Source: a virus
IMG/VR virus record: IMGVR_UViG_3300005519_000006
Location: 1 to 36,309 of that record
Strand: one strand, 5' to 3'
Length of the DNA stretch: 36,309 nucleotides
Shown: positions 26,394-34,683 of the stretch, piece after piece
Numbering within the stretch: the stretch's first letter is position 1
Layout of the letters: each line of letters begins with the position of its first letter
Notes under the pieces: generated by a model
Database searches by the model: none
Told to the model about the DNA's origin: nothing
What the model saw: only the letters and a program-made list of their open reading frames with translations
Position numbers and translations under genes: made by a program

Positions 26394-26762
26394 ATGCCCC
26401 AAGCACCTTTGAATGCAGCAACCGCCGTCAATCCGTCCGGCAAATTTGTGATGAACCAGGTCGATGCTCAAGGCAACGAGTTCATCGCCTCGGGCAAAAC
26501 AGGCGTTTATAACGTCACCGCCCTCACCGCAGTCAAGGCGAGTGCGGGACGGGTTGTCAAAGTCGTCGTCAACGTCGCTTCCTCGACCGCAGTCAAGGTC
26601 TACGACGTCGCCACTACCAGCGGCGCCGCCACAGCAAACCTCATCTATGCCGGTCCCGCCACTTCGGTCGTCGGGACGGTCATTTCTCTCGACTGGCCGT
26701 GTGCGAACGGCATCGTGGTTGATCCGGGTACGGGCGGCACCGTCTCTGTGAACTACATCTAA
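26394..26762 (+). CDS. Small virion structural protein (122 aa), possible head fibre or decoration
   Basis: The product is rich in Ala, Val, Thr and Gly and is predicted to be all beta (VKVVVNVASSTAVKVYDV). It ends GTGGTVSVNYI, which suggests the last strand of a small sandwich. Proteins of this size with GRVVKVVVN and GIVV-PGTGGTVSVNY patterns are often phage head fibres or decoration proteins. A CAGGAG site precedes the start. Assignment tentative. Confidence 0.6.
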   Translation: MPQAPLNAATAVNPSGKFVMNQVDAQGNEFIASGKTGVYNVTALTAVKASAGRVVKVVVNVASSTAVKVYDVATTSGAATANLIYAGPATSVVGTVISLDWPCANGIVVDPGTGGTVSVNYI

Positions 26763-26780
26763 TAGCTGGAGACCGCCCAC

Positions 26781-28106
26781 ATGGCGACCACAATCACACC
26801 GACGATCGTAACGGTCAATACGACCGTCACGCGCGCGCCGACCGTCTCGCAGCTTCAGCAAAGCGGCGCGATTGTGTCTGCGGGCGGCACGACGCTTACT
26901 GCTGGTACCTACCAGTATTGCGGAACGCTCTCCGCAGTTCAGGCGCTTCTCGCAACGCCGTTGGCTCTGACCGGCATGGTCTGGTCGAGCGGCACGGTCA
27001 CGGCAACTACTGCGGCGACCATTGGCCTTTCGACGGGCCAGACGTTCACCACGACTATTGCTGGCGCAACGCCTGCTGCCTATAACGGCACGTATGTGGC
27101 AACGGTCACGGGCGCCAATACCTTCACGTTCGCCCTCGCCACGAACCCCGGCACTGAGACGGTTCCGGGAACGTATCTGCCGTCGAACGCTGGCTTCATC
27201 AGCAACTCGGCAACGACGTTCTTTGCGCAGGGCAATTCGGTCGGCGTCTATGTGCTCGAACTGGGCGCGCAGACCACGGCTGCATCGGCAATCACTGCTT
27301 TGCAGACGTGGATCACCGCAAACAGCAATCCGCAGGTGTTCTACGCGTATCTGTTGCCGGCCTCGTGGGACGCAGCATCGTCTGCTGCCCTGAACACGAT
27401 GACGGCGAACTACGACAGCCCCAGCGGCCAGACGTATTTCTTCGTCACGACAACCGTTTCGAATCTGCCGAACTACGCCAATAACAAGGCGGTGTACGCG
27501 CAGGTGCCGAGCCCGACGAAGGCATCGACCGAGCATCAATTGTCGGTGGACTTCTACAACTGGCTGGCGAACAAACCAGGCTCGTCGAATCCGCTGGCCC
27601 CGATGTCGTACCGCTACGCTTATGGCGTGACGCCCTGGGCGCAGGTCGGCAACCAGACGAACATCAACACGGTTCTGACCAACTACGGCAACCTGATTCT
27701 CACTGGTGCCGAGGGCGGCATTTCCACCGCGTGCGTATTCAAGGGCACGACGATGGACGGTGAGCAGGCCGCGTGGTGGTACGGCATCGACTGGTTCCGC
27801 ATTCAGGTCAAGCAGGCTCTCGCCGCGGCAATCATCAACGGCTCGAACAGCAATCCCCCGCTGCTCTATGACCAAAGCGGCGTGAATACGCTTCTCGCGA
27901 AAGCACAAAACGTCGGCAACTCTGCCGTCAAGTTTGGCTGTGCGTTGAGCGTGGTCGTCACCGCCGTTCCGTTTGCGCAATACACCACAGAAAATCCCAA
28001 CGACTACAACGCGGGCATCTATAACGGCTTTGCTGCGACGGTAGTAGGTCAGAACGGATTTTTGACCATTACATTCCAGCTCGACGCTGTGCAGTTTGTC
28101 GCTTAA
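26781..28106 (+). CDS. Tail sheath protein (DUF3383-like)
   Basis: The 441-residue protein has DUF3383-type landmarks: an N-terminal INVTVTRAPTV-like opening, a YVLELGA segment (about 156-162), FYAYLLPASWD (about 192-202) and a C-terminal domain with DGEQAAWWYGIDWFRIQVKQA (in parts DGEQAAWW and DWFRIQV) and ENPNDYNAGIYNGF. The sheath contracts to drive the tube through the envelope. Position before the tube gene is typical of myophages. A GCTGGAG site precedes the start. Confidence 0.82.
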   Translation: MATTITPTIVTVNTTVTRAPTVSQLQQSGAIVSAGGTTLTAGTYQYCGTLSAVQALLATPLALTGMVWSSGTVTATTAATIGLSTGQTFTTTIAGATPAAYNGTYVATVTGANTFTFALATNPGTETVPGTYLPSNAGFISNSATTFFAQGNSVGVYVLELGAQTTAASAITALQTWITANSNPQVFYAYLLPASWDAASSAALNTMTANYDSPSGQTYFFVTTTVSNLPNYANNKAVYAQVPSPTKASTEHQLSVDFYNWLANKPGSSNPLAPMSYRYAYGVTPWAQVGNQTNINTVLTNYGNLILTGAEGGISTACVFKGTTMDGEQAAWWYGIDWFRIQVKQALAAAIINGSNSNPPLLYDQSGVNTLLAKAQNVGNSAVKFGCALSVVVTAVPFAQYTTENPNDYNAGIYNGFAATVVGQNGFLTITFQLDAVQFVA

Positions 28107-28115
28107 GGACGCAAC

Positions 28116-28559
28116 ATGGCAAATCCCTATCTGAATGCGGGACCGCTTAATCGCGTCCGATGCTCCGTCGTTATCGCCGATTTCCCGACGCTGAACATCA
28201 CGAGTCAATACATGGGCAAGTCGTTCGCCCATATCGAATTCGAGGGCGATTTCAACCAGCAGATCGAGACGGCGACTGGCGTTGTCAATTCGCCTGAGCC
28301 GTATGTGATGGCTACCATCACGGTCGGTCTGCTGCGCTCACAGGCTCTTGCCGCTAACTGGCTGGCGCAGGCGCAAGACACAAGCGTGCTGGGCGATGTG
28401 ACGATCCATAGCGATACGTCAGCATTCCCCGCCATTACGCTGAATGACACCGGCATCCGCATGATCTCGCCGGGTGCGTATGACGGCACTGATCCTGTTG
28501 TACGGGTCACGTTGCGCGGGTCATTTAATGTGAACTCCGCATTGTGGTCATTCACGTAA
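28116..28559 (+). CDS. Tail tube protein
   Basis: The 147-residue, beta-rich product (LNITSQYMGKSFAHIEFEG, GVVNSPEPYVMATITVGLL) matches the size and place of a myophage tube protein after the sheath gene. Tube subunits stack as hexameric rings inside the sheath. The assignment rests on order and size; the named family (DUF3277-like) is only suspected. Followed by a hairpin-rich gap. Confidence 0.72.
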   Translation: MANPYLNAGPLNRVRCSVVIADFPTLNITSQYMGKSFAHIEFEGDFNQQIETATGVVNSPEPYVMATITVGLLRSQALAANWLAQAQDTSVLGDVTIHSDTSAFPAITLNDTGIRMISPGAYDGTDPVVRVTLRGSFNVNSALWSFT

Positions 28560-28568
28560 CACCCTCAC

Positions 28569-28620
28569 GCCACGGCTAGGGACGCGACCCAAAAGCCGGC
28601 ACCTTACCGGTTGCCGTGGC
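28569..28620 (+). other. RNA hairpin structure after the tail tube gene
   Basis: GCCACGGC (28569-28576) and GCCGTGGC (28613-28620) are perfect 8-base complements. They enclose AGCCGG/CCGGTT (28594-28599, 28607-28612; one G-U pair) with a 7-base loop. No T-tract follows. The architecture matches that after the capsid gene at 23701. Confidence 0.6.
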
Positions 28621-28651
28621 TTCTCATAAGGCTCAGTTGAAGGGATTGAGA

Positions 28652-29314
28652 ATGAAGATCGACGAACGGCGCAATCTTGTGTTGCCTGTGATAACGGAAA
28701 GAGCTATCCGGAAGGTCACGCAAGAAGTTGACGGCAAGCCCGTCACCAAAGACGTCACGGAAGACGTGGTTCGCATCTACGCATTCCACGTGCCGATCTC
28801 CCGGGCGATTTTCGAGCAGCACTACCGTGTTCTAGCGTCGACGAAGGCCGCGCTTCAGAGCAAGGGTTCGGCCTATCTGATGAGCGCAGGCCCCCGTATT
28901 GCGGCGCTTACGCTCCGGGATGAATGCCGCAAGGAGGCCGCCGCGCTTGGCATGGTCGACGAACAAGGCAACATCCAAGACGAAATTTGGGAAGCCCTCT
29001 TCGCCGAATTCAAGCGCCTCACCACGATTCTTTGCCCCGGCCCCCACGGATGGGATCAACTCCCGGTGGAGACCGCCATCTCGAGCGGAAAGATCGACTC
29101 GGAAGACTGGGAGGAGGCGCTGTCGGGCATTGTTTTTTTTACATCTCACTATGCCCTGGCGAGAAAGGCGGACAGGGCAACAGCAGCGAAGGGAACAGCC
29201 GAATTTCTGGGTGCGTCGATCACATCATCCACACCTACGGAATTCCTCGCCTCTTTGCCGACATTGACGCAGGTCGCGCCTACGACAAAGACACCATCGT
29301 CGATTCCATCCTGA
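28652..29314 (+). CDS. Tail assembly chaperone, zero-frame product (gpG-like)
   Basis: The start at 28652 follows GAAGGGA; an upstream in-frame start at 28616 lies within the RNA structure and is disfavoured. The 220-residue product opens MKIDERRNLVLPVI and ends with a Ser/Thr/Pro-rich tail read after the slippery site. Position between tube and tape measure genes is the classic place for the G/GT pair. It should bind the tape measure during tail assembly. The tail after residue 163 looks unstructured, consistent with a frame used only in the short form. Confidence 0.85.
   Translation: MKIDERRNLVLPVITERAIRKVTQEVDGKPVTKDVTEDVVRIYAFHVPISRAIFEQHYRVLASTKAALQSKGSAYLMSAGPRIAALTLRDECRKEAAALGMVDEQGNIQDEIWEALFAEFKRLTTILCPGPHGWDQLPVETAISSGKIDSEDWEEALSGIVFFTSHYALARKADRATAAKGTAEFLGASITSSTPTEFLASLPTLTQVAPTTKTPSSIPS
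29134..29140 (+). promoter_or_regulatory. Slippery site for programmed -1 frameshift
   Basis: A run of eight T (29133-29140) contains the heptamer T TTT TTT in the zero frame (codons GTT TTT TTT). A -1 slip moves into the frame that stays open to 29430. Confidence 0.85.
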
Positions 29315-29430
29315 ACTACATCGCTGGCGAGGGTTTCGGCGAGGTGTTCGAGAGATACGACAGCCCGTATCGGACGGCGCAGCAGTTTCGTCAGAGATAC
29401 CTCATCGAGGCGCTTAAGCGACCGGCATGA
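29140..29430 (+). CDS. Tail assembly chaperone, -1 frame extension (gpT-like part of gpGT)
   Basis: After a -1 slip at 29134-29140 the ribosome reads 96 more residues. The conserved-looking part is HIIHTYGIPRLF, then DKDTIVDSILNYIAGEGFGEVF and TAQQFRQRYLIEAL. The fusion would have about 259 residues. The end of this frame overlaps the tape measure start by ATGA (29427), as is usual for GT extensions. The frame has no start of its own with a ribosome binding site that would preserve this domain. Confidence 0.82.
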   Translation, partial: YISLCPGEKGGQGNSSEGNSRISGCVDHIIHTYGIPRLFADIDAGRAYDKDTIVDSILNYIAGEGFGEVFERYDSPYRTAQQFRQRYLIEALKRPA

Positions 29431-31019
29431 CGCAAAAAGCAATTGTCGACATCGAGATCAACGACTCGCAGTTTCGCGAGTTCCATGCTCTCTTTCAGGA
29501 CTATCAGAAGAAGCTCGCCGAGATGCCCGAGGATTGGGCCAAGGTAACCGGAGCTATCGACGATGCCGGTTCGGGCATGGAGGACTTCTCCAAGTCGTCC
29601 AGAACGTCGAAAGAATTCCTTATGATCGCAGCCATTCAGGCCAATGCGATCACCCAGGGACTGATGAAGGCGACTGGCGCGCAAGACAAGTTCAACACGA
29701 AGACCAAAGACGGCGCCATTCAGATGGGCCGCATGGCGAAGTTCTCGAAGGCGGTCCACACAGACTTCTCGAAAATGAGCGGCATGCTCCTGAAACTGGG
29801 AGCAATCGGCGGTTCGCTGATGTCCTTTCCGGCAGCCGTGTTCGCCTCAACTAATGCACTGGCCGGCCAGAATCTTCAGGCCCGCGGGCTTGGTCTCCGG
29901 ATCGGTCAGACTCAGGCTTTCGGTGCCAACTTCGAGAAGTTTGGCCTCGGTGCATCGGATCTCGGAAATGTCGCTAACGCACAAGGCGACGTGACGAAAT
30001 GGCGGGCCTTCATGGCGGCCGGCCTTACGCCGCAGCAGATTCAGAACGAAGACGCCGAGCAGTTGACGTATGACTTCGCTCGAGCAGCCAGCAGCAAGTA
30101 TCGGGAGTGGCAAAAGTCGGGGATGCCCGCAGCGTCCATGGCACAGGCTTACGGTTTCACGGACATGCTGTCGCTTCAGCAACTGCGTACCGGTGCCAGT
30201 TACAGCGACTCGGACTGGATGAAGGCCCAGCAGAAGGAAATCGCGGACGCCAAACGCAACGAAATTGATCAGGGTACTGCCGACCAGGCATCAGACGTCA
30301 AGGCGGCACTGAAGTCCGATTGGGCTCAGGTGATGAATGAGTTCAACGGACAGTTGGCTCAAATGTCGCCTGAACTGAAGGCGATGGGTGATGCGGCGGC
30401 GGCTGCGGCAGTCAATTTGCTGAAGGTGGCAGGTCCAGAGGCGAAGGCTGTTCTAGCAGCCCTGGAGGGACCGCCCGTATCAAGAGAACAGGCGGCCGGC
30501 TCCAAAGACAGCGTTGTCGGCGGCTTGGCCCGGTTCGGCTACGGTCTCCGAGACTTCTTCTCCGGAAATGGCGGCACGCTAAGCGCGCCAAGCCTCGATG
30601 GGATCATCGACTCTCAGTACACCGTTGAATCGGCACGAGGGAAGAATCTCCTGTCCCCCAAGGGGGCTCGAGGTCCGATGCAGTTCATGCCGGATACCTG
30701 GAAAGACTGGGGCCGCGGCGACATCAACAGCCTGAAAGATTCTCAGGACGCCGCGAGGCGCTACGACATGTTCCTGCTGAATCGGTATGGTGGCGATGTC
30801 CGCAAAGCTCTTGCCGCTTACAACTGGGGAATGGGCAATCTGGACAAAGACATTGCGAAGAACGGCGCTAACTGGGAATCACACGCACCTCGCGAGACTC
30901 AGGATTACATCGCAAGAATCACCCAGTTGATGCTGCGCAAAGGTCAGAACGTCAATATCAACATCACCAATTCGACCCCGGCCCGCGTGGCTACCTCAAT
31001 GAACGCAGCGCAGCACTGA
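29427..31019 (+). CDS. Tape measure protein with C-terminal lytic transglycosylase domain
   Basis: The 530-residue protein has helical N-terminal and middle parts and hydrophobic Gly/Ala-rich stretches (LLKLGAIGGSLMSFPAAVFA, about 121-140). The C terminus (about 393-505) is an SLT-type muramidase: VESARG with catalytic Glu401, GARGPMQFMPDTW (413-425) and AAYNWGMGN (463-471). It sets tail length and probably opens peptidoglycan on infection. It is short for a tape measure, implying a tail of roughly 80 nm by the 0.15 nm per residue rule, if the whole chain counts. Position agrees. Confidence 0.88.
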   Translation: MTQKAIVDIEINDSQFREFHALFQDYQKKLAEMPEDWAKVTGAIDDAGSGMEDFSKSSRTSKEFLMIAAIQANAITQGLMKATGAQDKFNTKTKDGAIQMGRMAKFSKAVHTDFSKMSGMLLKLGAIGGSLMSFPAAVFASTNALAGQNLQARGLGLRIGQTQAFGANFEKFGLGASDLGNVANAQGDVTKWRAFMAAGLTPQQIQNEDAEQLTYDFARAASSKYREWQKSGMPAASMAQAYGFTDMLSLQQLRTGASYSDSDWMKAQQKEIADAKRNEIDQGTADQASDVKAALKSDWAQVMNEFNGQLAQMSPELKAMGDAAAAAAVNLLKVAGPEAKAVLAALEGPPVSREQAAGSKDSVVGGLARFGYGLRDFFSGNGGTLSAPSLDGIIDSQYTVESARGKNLLSPKGARGPMQFMPDTWKDWGRGDINSLKDSQDAARRYDMFLLNRYGGDVRKALAAYNWGMGNLDKDIAKNGANWESHAPRETQDYIARITQLMLRKGQNVNINITNSTPARVATSMNAAQH

Positions 31020-31020
31020 T

Positions 31021-31764
31021 ATGGCAATAATCTCCGATGCGTTCCGAAATGTGTACGACCTCGCGTTCCAGCGGAGTCCCATTATTCTGGTCGGCGGGAT
31101 TGCGGCAAATACGCTCGGCGGAATGTTGCCTATCATTGCGCTGGGCGGCCAGGCGCTGGGTGCGGCTCAAGGTGCATTGACGACCGGCGGTATCTCGACG
31201 GATGACTTCTTTGCCACGTACATCCCGATACCCGGATCGACGCTGATCAATCAGCAGATTGCGACCTATCCGTTCGCCAATCAGGCGGTGGCCGCGAATT
31301 CGACGATTCAGCAGCCGCTGACCATCTCTCTGAAGATGATTGCGCCGGTGAAGGACACGGCGGGTTACCTGACCAAGCTGGCCATCTGGACGTCGCTGCA
31401 AAACTCGCTGGTGGCCCACAACGCCGCTGGCGGTCTGTATCACATCGCAACACCCTGGTACGTGTACACCAACTGCCTTCTGCAGAGCGTCACGGATACG
31501 ACTGGCGGCGGCGGAAAGCAACAGCAGATCGAAGCCCAATGGGACTTCATCCAGCCGCTCGTCACACAGATGCAGGCCAATAGCGCTTACAACTCGTTGA
31601 TGAGCAAGCTGTCGTCTGGCGCGCAAATCTCCGCACCAACGACTGCTGGCGCGTCGATATGGTCTAGCGCCGCAACCGCGGTTGGATCTGCGGCTCAGAA
31701 CGCAGTATCCAACATCACCAACCTGACTGGCGTGGTCAATCAGTACCTCTCGTCGCCCCTATGA
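31021..31764 (+). CDS. Tail/baseplate protein, unknown family (247 aa)
   Basis: The product starts one base after the tape measure stop and has a hydrophobic Gly-rich N-terminal part (IILVGGIAANTLGGMLPIIA), a beta-rich middle (TIQQPLTISLKMIAPV, WYVYTNCLLQSVTD) and an Ala/Ser-rich end. Proteins with a T-NCLLQSV segment occur next to tape measure genes in myophages and may form the tube initiator or hub. No catalytic motif. Confidence 0.65.
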   Translation: MAIISDAFRNVYDLAFQRSPIILVGGIAANTLGGMLPIIALGGQALGAAQGALTTGGISTDDFFATYIPIPGSTLINQQIATYPFANQAVAANSTIQQPLTISLKMIAPVKDTAGYLTKLAIWTSLQNSLVAHNAAGGLYHIATPWYVYTNCLLQSVTDTTGGGGKQQQIEAQWDFIQPLVTQMQANSAYNSLMSKLSSGAQISAPTTAGASIWSSAATAVGSAAQNAVSNITNLTGVVNQYLSSPL

Positions 31765-32042
31765 GCACTACGCTGATTGCCTTTTCGCCGAACAATTCAG
31801 CGTCGCCGCCCTTCTCTACGACGGTGACGCTGGACAACGTCAGCTATCAACTCGTCGTAACCTGGAACATCTTCGGCCAGCGGTGGTATGCGTCGCTGCA
31901 GGATCAGTCCGGTACGGCGATTTGGTCGGGCGCGCTTGTGGGATCGCCGCTCGGTTACGACATTCTGCTGGCTCCGGGGATTTTCAAATCCAGCACTCTG
32001 CTATACCGAGCCGACACAGGGAATTTTGAGGTTACGTCGTGA
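31761..32042 (+). CDS. Baseplate plug protein (DUF6983-like)
   Basis: The 93-residue, all-beta product (TVTLDNVSYQLVVTWN, RWYASLQDQSG, LLYRADTGNFEV) matches the small plug family described for myophage baseplates, where it seals the tube. It overlaps both neighbours (ATGA at 31761, GTGA at 32039). The typical WN....RWY.sl.d..G pattern is present. Confidence 0.75.
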   Translation: MSTTLIAFSPNNSASPPFSTTVTLDNVSYQLVVTWNIFGQRWYASLQDQSGTAIWSGALVGSPLGYDILLAPGIFKSSTLLYRADTGNFEVTS

Positions 32043-32998
32043 GCCGATTCTATTCTCTGACGATCACGCCCCAAGGTAGCACGACGCCGTTCAGGACATA
32101 CACTTCTCACCCGAATAATATCTACGACCCCGCGGCGCTCAATATCGAATACGACGCGCTTGTTGGGCCATATGGGACGCCGAATGGAGCCTCGACAGTC
32201 ACTGTTTATGGCATACCACTTCAGGATTTGACGCAAGCGCAGCAGTTCGCCGGGATGACGTTGGAATTGAAGGCGGGCATGCGAGCCGGCCTTCCCCTGG
32301 TCAACCCGGCGCAGGCTGGCACGATCCTGAAGGGAACCATCTTCCAGTCTTTCGGAAATTGGGAGGGTGTGGACCAGACGCTTGATTTCGTCGTGATTCC
32401 GGGTGTCTATACGGTCGACAACCCCGGCAATATCCTGCTCGACTGGAGCGCGGGCATGTCGCTCGCGGATGCGCTTAAGCAGACATTTGCGGTCGCATAC
32501 CCCGGCTTCACCGTTTCAATGAACATCAGCGGCGATCTGGTGCAGAACCACGACGAGCCCCACATCTGTGGAACGCTGGATCAACTTGCGCAGATCGTTG
32601 GCGACATCACTGAAGGCGTATTTGATAACCGGGTGACAATCGGGATTCAGGCCGGCCAGATTGTCGTCTACGACAGCACGTACAAGCCCAGTCCGATCCA
32701 GTTGAATTTCAACGATTTCGTCGGTCAGCCGACCTGGATAGGTATCAATACGATTCAGACGAAATTGGTCGCTCGGGCTGACCTTCAGATGGGAGCAATC
32801 GTCAAGATGCCGGAAGGGCTACAGAACGCGCCCGGATATATCAAGACTAGCGCGAGCGCCTATCCCTCGAGTATCAAGTATCAAACGACGTTTCAGAACA
32901 ACTTCATCATCAATGAGTTGCGCCAGATCGGCAATTTCCGGTCATCGGATGCCGCTCAATGGTCAACGATAGCGAACTGCATCGTGGTTCCGGGCTAA
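32039..32998 (+). CDS. Baseplate hub protein (gp27/gp44-like)
   Basis: The GTG start overlaps the plug gene stop. The 319-residue beta-rich product carries LTLELKAGM-like and GTIFQSFGNWEG segments, then ALKQTFAVAYPGF and DQLAQIVGDITEG, in the order seen in hub proteins that sit between tube and spike. The neighbours (plug before, spike after) strengthen the call. No enzymatic motif. Confidence 0.75.
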   Translation: MSRFYSLTITPQGSTTPFRTYTSHPNNIYDPAALNIEYDALVGPYGTPNGASTVTVYGIPLQDLTQAQQFAGMTLELKAGMRAGLPLVNPAQAGTILKGTIFQSFGNWEGVDQTLDFVVIPGVYTVDNPGNILLDWSAGMSLADALKQTFAVAYPGFTVSMNISGDLVQNHDEPHICGTLDQLAQIVGDITEGVFDNRVTIGIQAGQIVVYDSTYKPSPIQLNFNDFVGQPTWIGINTIQTKLVARADLQMGAIVKMPEGLQNAPGYIKTSASAYPSSIKYQTTFQNNFIINELRQIGNFRSSDAAQWSTIANCIVVPG

Positions 32999-33001
32999 GC
33001 G

Positions 33002-33685
33002 ATGTCAGAAAACTACGCAAAACTCTGGGTTCAGCGAAGCGCCAACCAGACTGCGATCAACCGCGCCAGGCAGGCCATCGAGAACCTTGGAAGGGCTCTG
33101 CCTTGTCGAGTGGTAAAGGTCTCCGGCGCAATTGTGACCGTCGCGTTCGAGGTAAACTCTGCGCCATATACCCTTCCGAACATCACGATCCCCAAGGCTG
33201 AAAGCCCCTGGATCAGGATGCCCACGCAGATGGGAGATAAGGGCGTCACAATGCCGGCCGACGCGTATCTCGGCGGCGTGTCGGGTTTGGGTGGTGGAGT
33301 AGCAACGTTGACGCGGCCGGGCAATCTAAGCGCGCTCGTTTTTGTGCCGATCAGCAATTCGGGATCGGGTCCCGATGATCCGAACGCCGCGCAGGTTTGC
33401 GGCCCGAATGGCGCGATCATCCGCACGACTACCGGGACTGCATCGTCAATTGTGACGAATGACGAAGGCACAACCATCACATTTGGTGGAACGACACTAG
33501 TCATTAATGCCGCCGGTATCACGATGACAGCCAACGGTCAGACGTTCACTTGGGGCGGGACACAAGCAGTTTCGACAATGCCAATCAAGGCTCCGGATGT
33601 GATCCTGCCAAACGGTGCGGTGAATGGTCACTATCACCCAGGCGTCCAGACTGGCACTGGCAATACCGGAACGATGACCGGCTAG
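33002..33685 (+). CDS. Baseplate spike protein (gpV/gp138-like)
   Basis: The 227-residue product has an N-terminal OB-like domain (ALPCRVVKVSGAIVTVAFEV, about 33-52), a middle domain, and a C-terminal beta-helix-like stretch (TTITFGGTTLVINAAGITM) that ends near NGHYHPG, a probable metal-binding tip as in other spikes. It should form the trimer that pierces the outer membrane. The stop overlaps the stop of the reverse-strand gene at CTAG (33682-33685). Confidence 0.82.
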   Translation: MSENYAKLWVQRSANQTAINRARQAIENLGRALPCRVVKVSGAIVTVAFEVNSAPYTLPNITIPKAESPWIRMPTQMGDKGVTMPADAYLGGVSGLGGGVATLTRPGNLSALVFVPISNSGSGPDDPNAAQVCGPNGAIIRTTTGTASSIVTNDEGTTITFGGTTLVINAAGITMTANGQTFTWGGTQAVSTMPIKAPDVILPNGAVNGHYHPGVQTGTGNTGTMTG

Positions 33686-34017
33686 TGCGGAGAATAGTTG
33701 CCCTTCAGTCCATCGTATCGGTCCTGCCACATGCTGAACCGGTAACCGTAGTCGGTTGTGCCATTGCTCCAGTGCACGATAAGCGAGCAATCGATCCGGT
33801 ACAGGCCGGGCGCGTATTGATAAGCCTCCGTTCCGCCGAGCGTTTGTATCGACGTGATCCGTGCGGAGTTCGCGCCAAGCTCGAGCAGATACGGGATATT
33901 TGTCATCTCCATATCATGCGCGAGCGGCGCCTGGCAGTTATGCGGGATACCGGATAGATCGACGGCGTGCGCGGTGGTCGTTGTCAGGAACAACGTCAGA
34001 CATAGTAGGTGTTTCAC
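33682..34017 (-). CDS. Exported small protein of unknown function (moron-like)
   Basis: The 111-residue product begins with a clear Sec signal peptide: KH, a hydrophobic core (LLCLTLFLTTTT) and AHA cleavage before VDLSG. The mature protein (about 93 residues) has two cysteines (HNCQAP and RIDCSL), which could form a disulfide, and beta-rich stretches. It lies on the opposite strand to all neighbours, after the 218-residue gene (ATGA overlap at 34014-34017). A periplasmic role such as superinfection exclusion or host alteration is plausible, but no homology is recognised. Confidence 0.75.
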   Translation of the reverse strand: MKHLLCLTLFLTTTTAHAVDLSGIPHNCQAPLAHDMEMTNIPYLLELGANSARITSIQTLGGTEAYQYAPGLYRIDCSLIVHWSNGTTDYGYRFSMWQDRYDGLKGNYSPH

Positions 34018-34670
34018 TTCTTTTCCTTGTTGAATAGAGATGTGACGCCGAAGTTGCTCGGCTCAAACCTCGGACATACATCGCAATACCGGGCGACGCC
34101 CTCCGCTTGAATCTGGTCTGTAACTGACGACGGATGTCCCTTTTGAGGCCGGAACCATTGCAGCATATGACGGCACGGGAAGACATAAGTCCCATCCGCC
34201 GACGCGACCTCGTAGTGCCTGAAATGCGGCGCGATGTGGTCGAATGCACGATACGACGCAAGCGGATTGAACGGATCATCGATCAACCGGTAGCAATGCG
34301 CCCGATGGTCTCGAGCGGCGCATGAGTCGGCAAAACACTTCAATACCGCTTCTAGCTGGAACGCAGATTCCATCTCGCCAATAACCATGCGTCCCTTGGC
34401 GTAGAAATGCGTGCCTCGCCATCCGCGGACGTAGTGCATGAGTTCCATCGCCTGATTTGCTCCCTCGAACGTCGGGTGAAACCCGGCAACGTGAATCCTG
34501 AGTGATTCAAGATCTCGCATCGCGAATAGCGGCGCGCGCGTTGCCACGTCTTCAGCCAGTACGAATGCTTCCGACCGGCTGCGCAGGAAAACGACGATCA
34601 CAAGGTAATCGCTGGAAAGCTTCAACAGATTGCTGTGCCCGAAGAAATTCGGCGGATAAGTCTCTGACAT
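34014..34670 (-). CDS. Hypothetical protein of a reverse-strand gene pair
   Basis: The 218-residue product starts MSETYPPNFFGHSNLLKL and has LVIVVFLRSRSEAFVLAED, FHPTFEGANQAMELMHYV, KCFADSC and a late YCDVCPRF. It has many His and Cys residues, which hints at metal binding (CDVC, CFADSC, several HxxH-like pairs), but no family is recognised. No signal peptide. Start ATG lies 13 bases from the divergent gene at 34684; any promoter must overlap that gene. The ribosome binding site is weak. Its role could be regulation or modification linked to the exported partner. Confidence 0.7.
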   Translation of the reverse strand: MSETYPPNFFGHSNLLKLSSDYLVIVVFLRSRSEAFVLAEDVATRAPLFAMRDLESLRIHVAGFHPTFEGANQAMELMHYVRGWRGTHFYAKGRMVIGEMESAFQLEAVLKCFADSCAARDHRAHCYRLIDDPFNPLASYRAFDHIAPHFRHYEVASADGTYVFPCRHMLQWFRPQKGHPSSVTDQIQAEGVARYCDVCPRFEPSNFGVTSLFNKEKK

Positions 34671-34683
34671 GACTCGATAGAAA

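Noticed and set aside
26337-28232. 631-codon open frame on the - strand
   Set aside because: It lies antisense to the sheath gene and its neighbours, has Arg/Val-rich low-quality composition, no ribosome binding site, and is explained by codon bias of the + strand genes.
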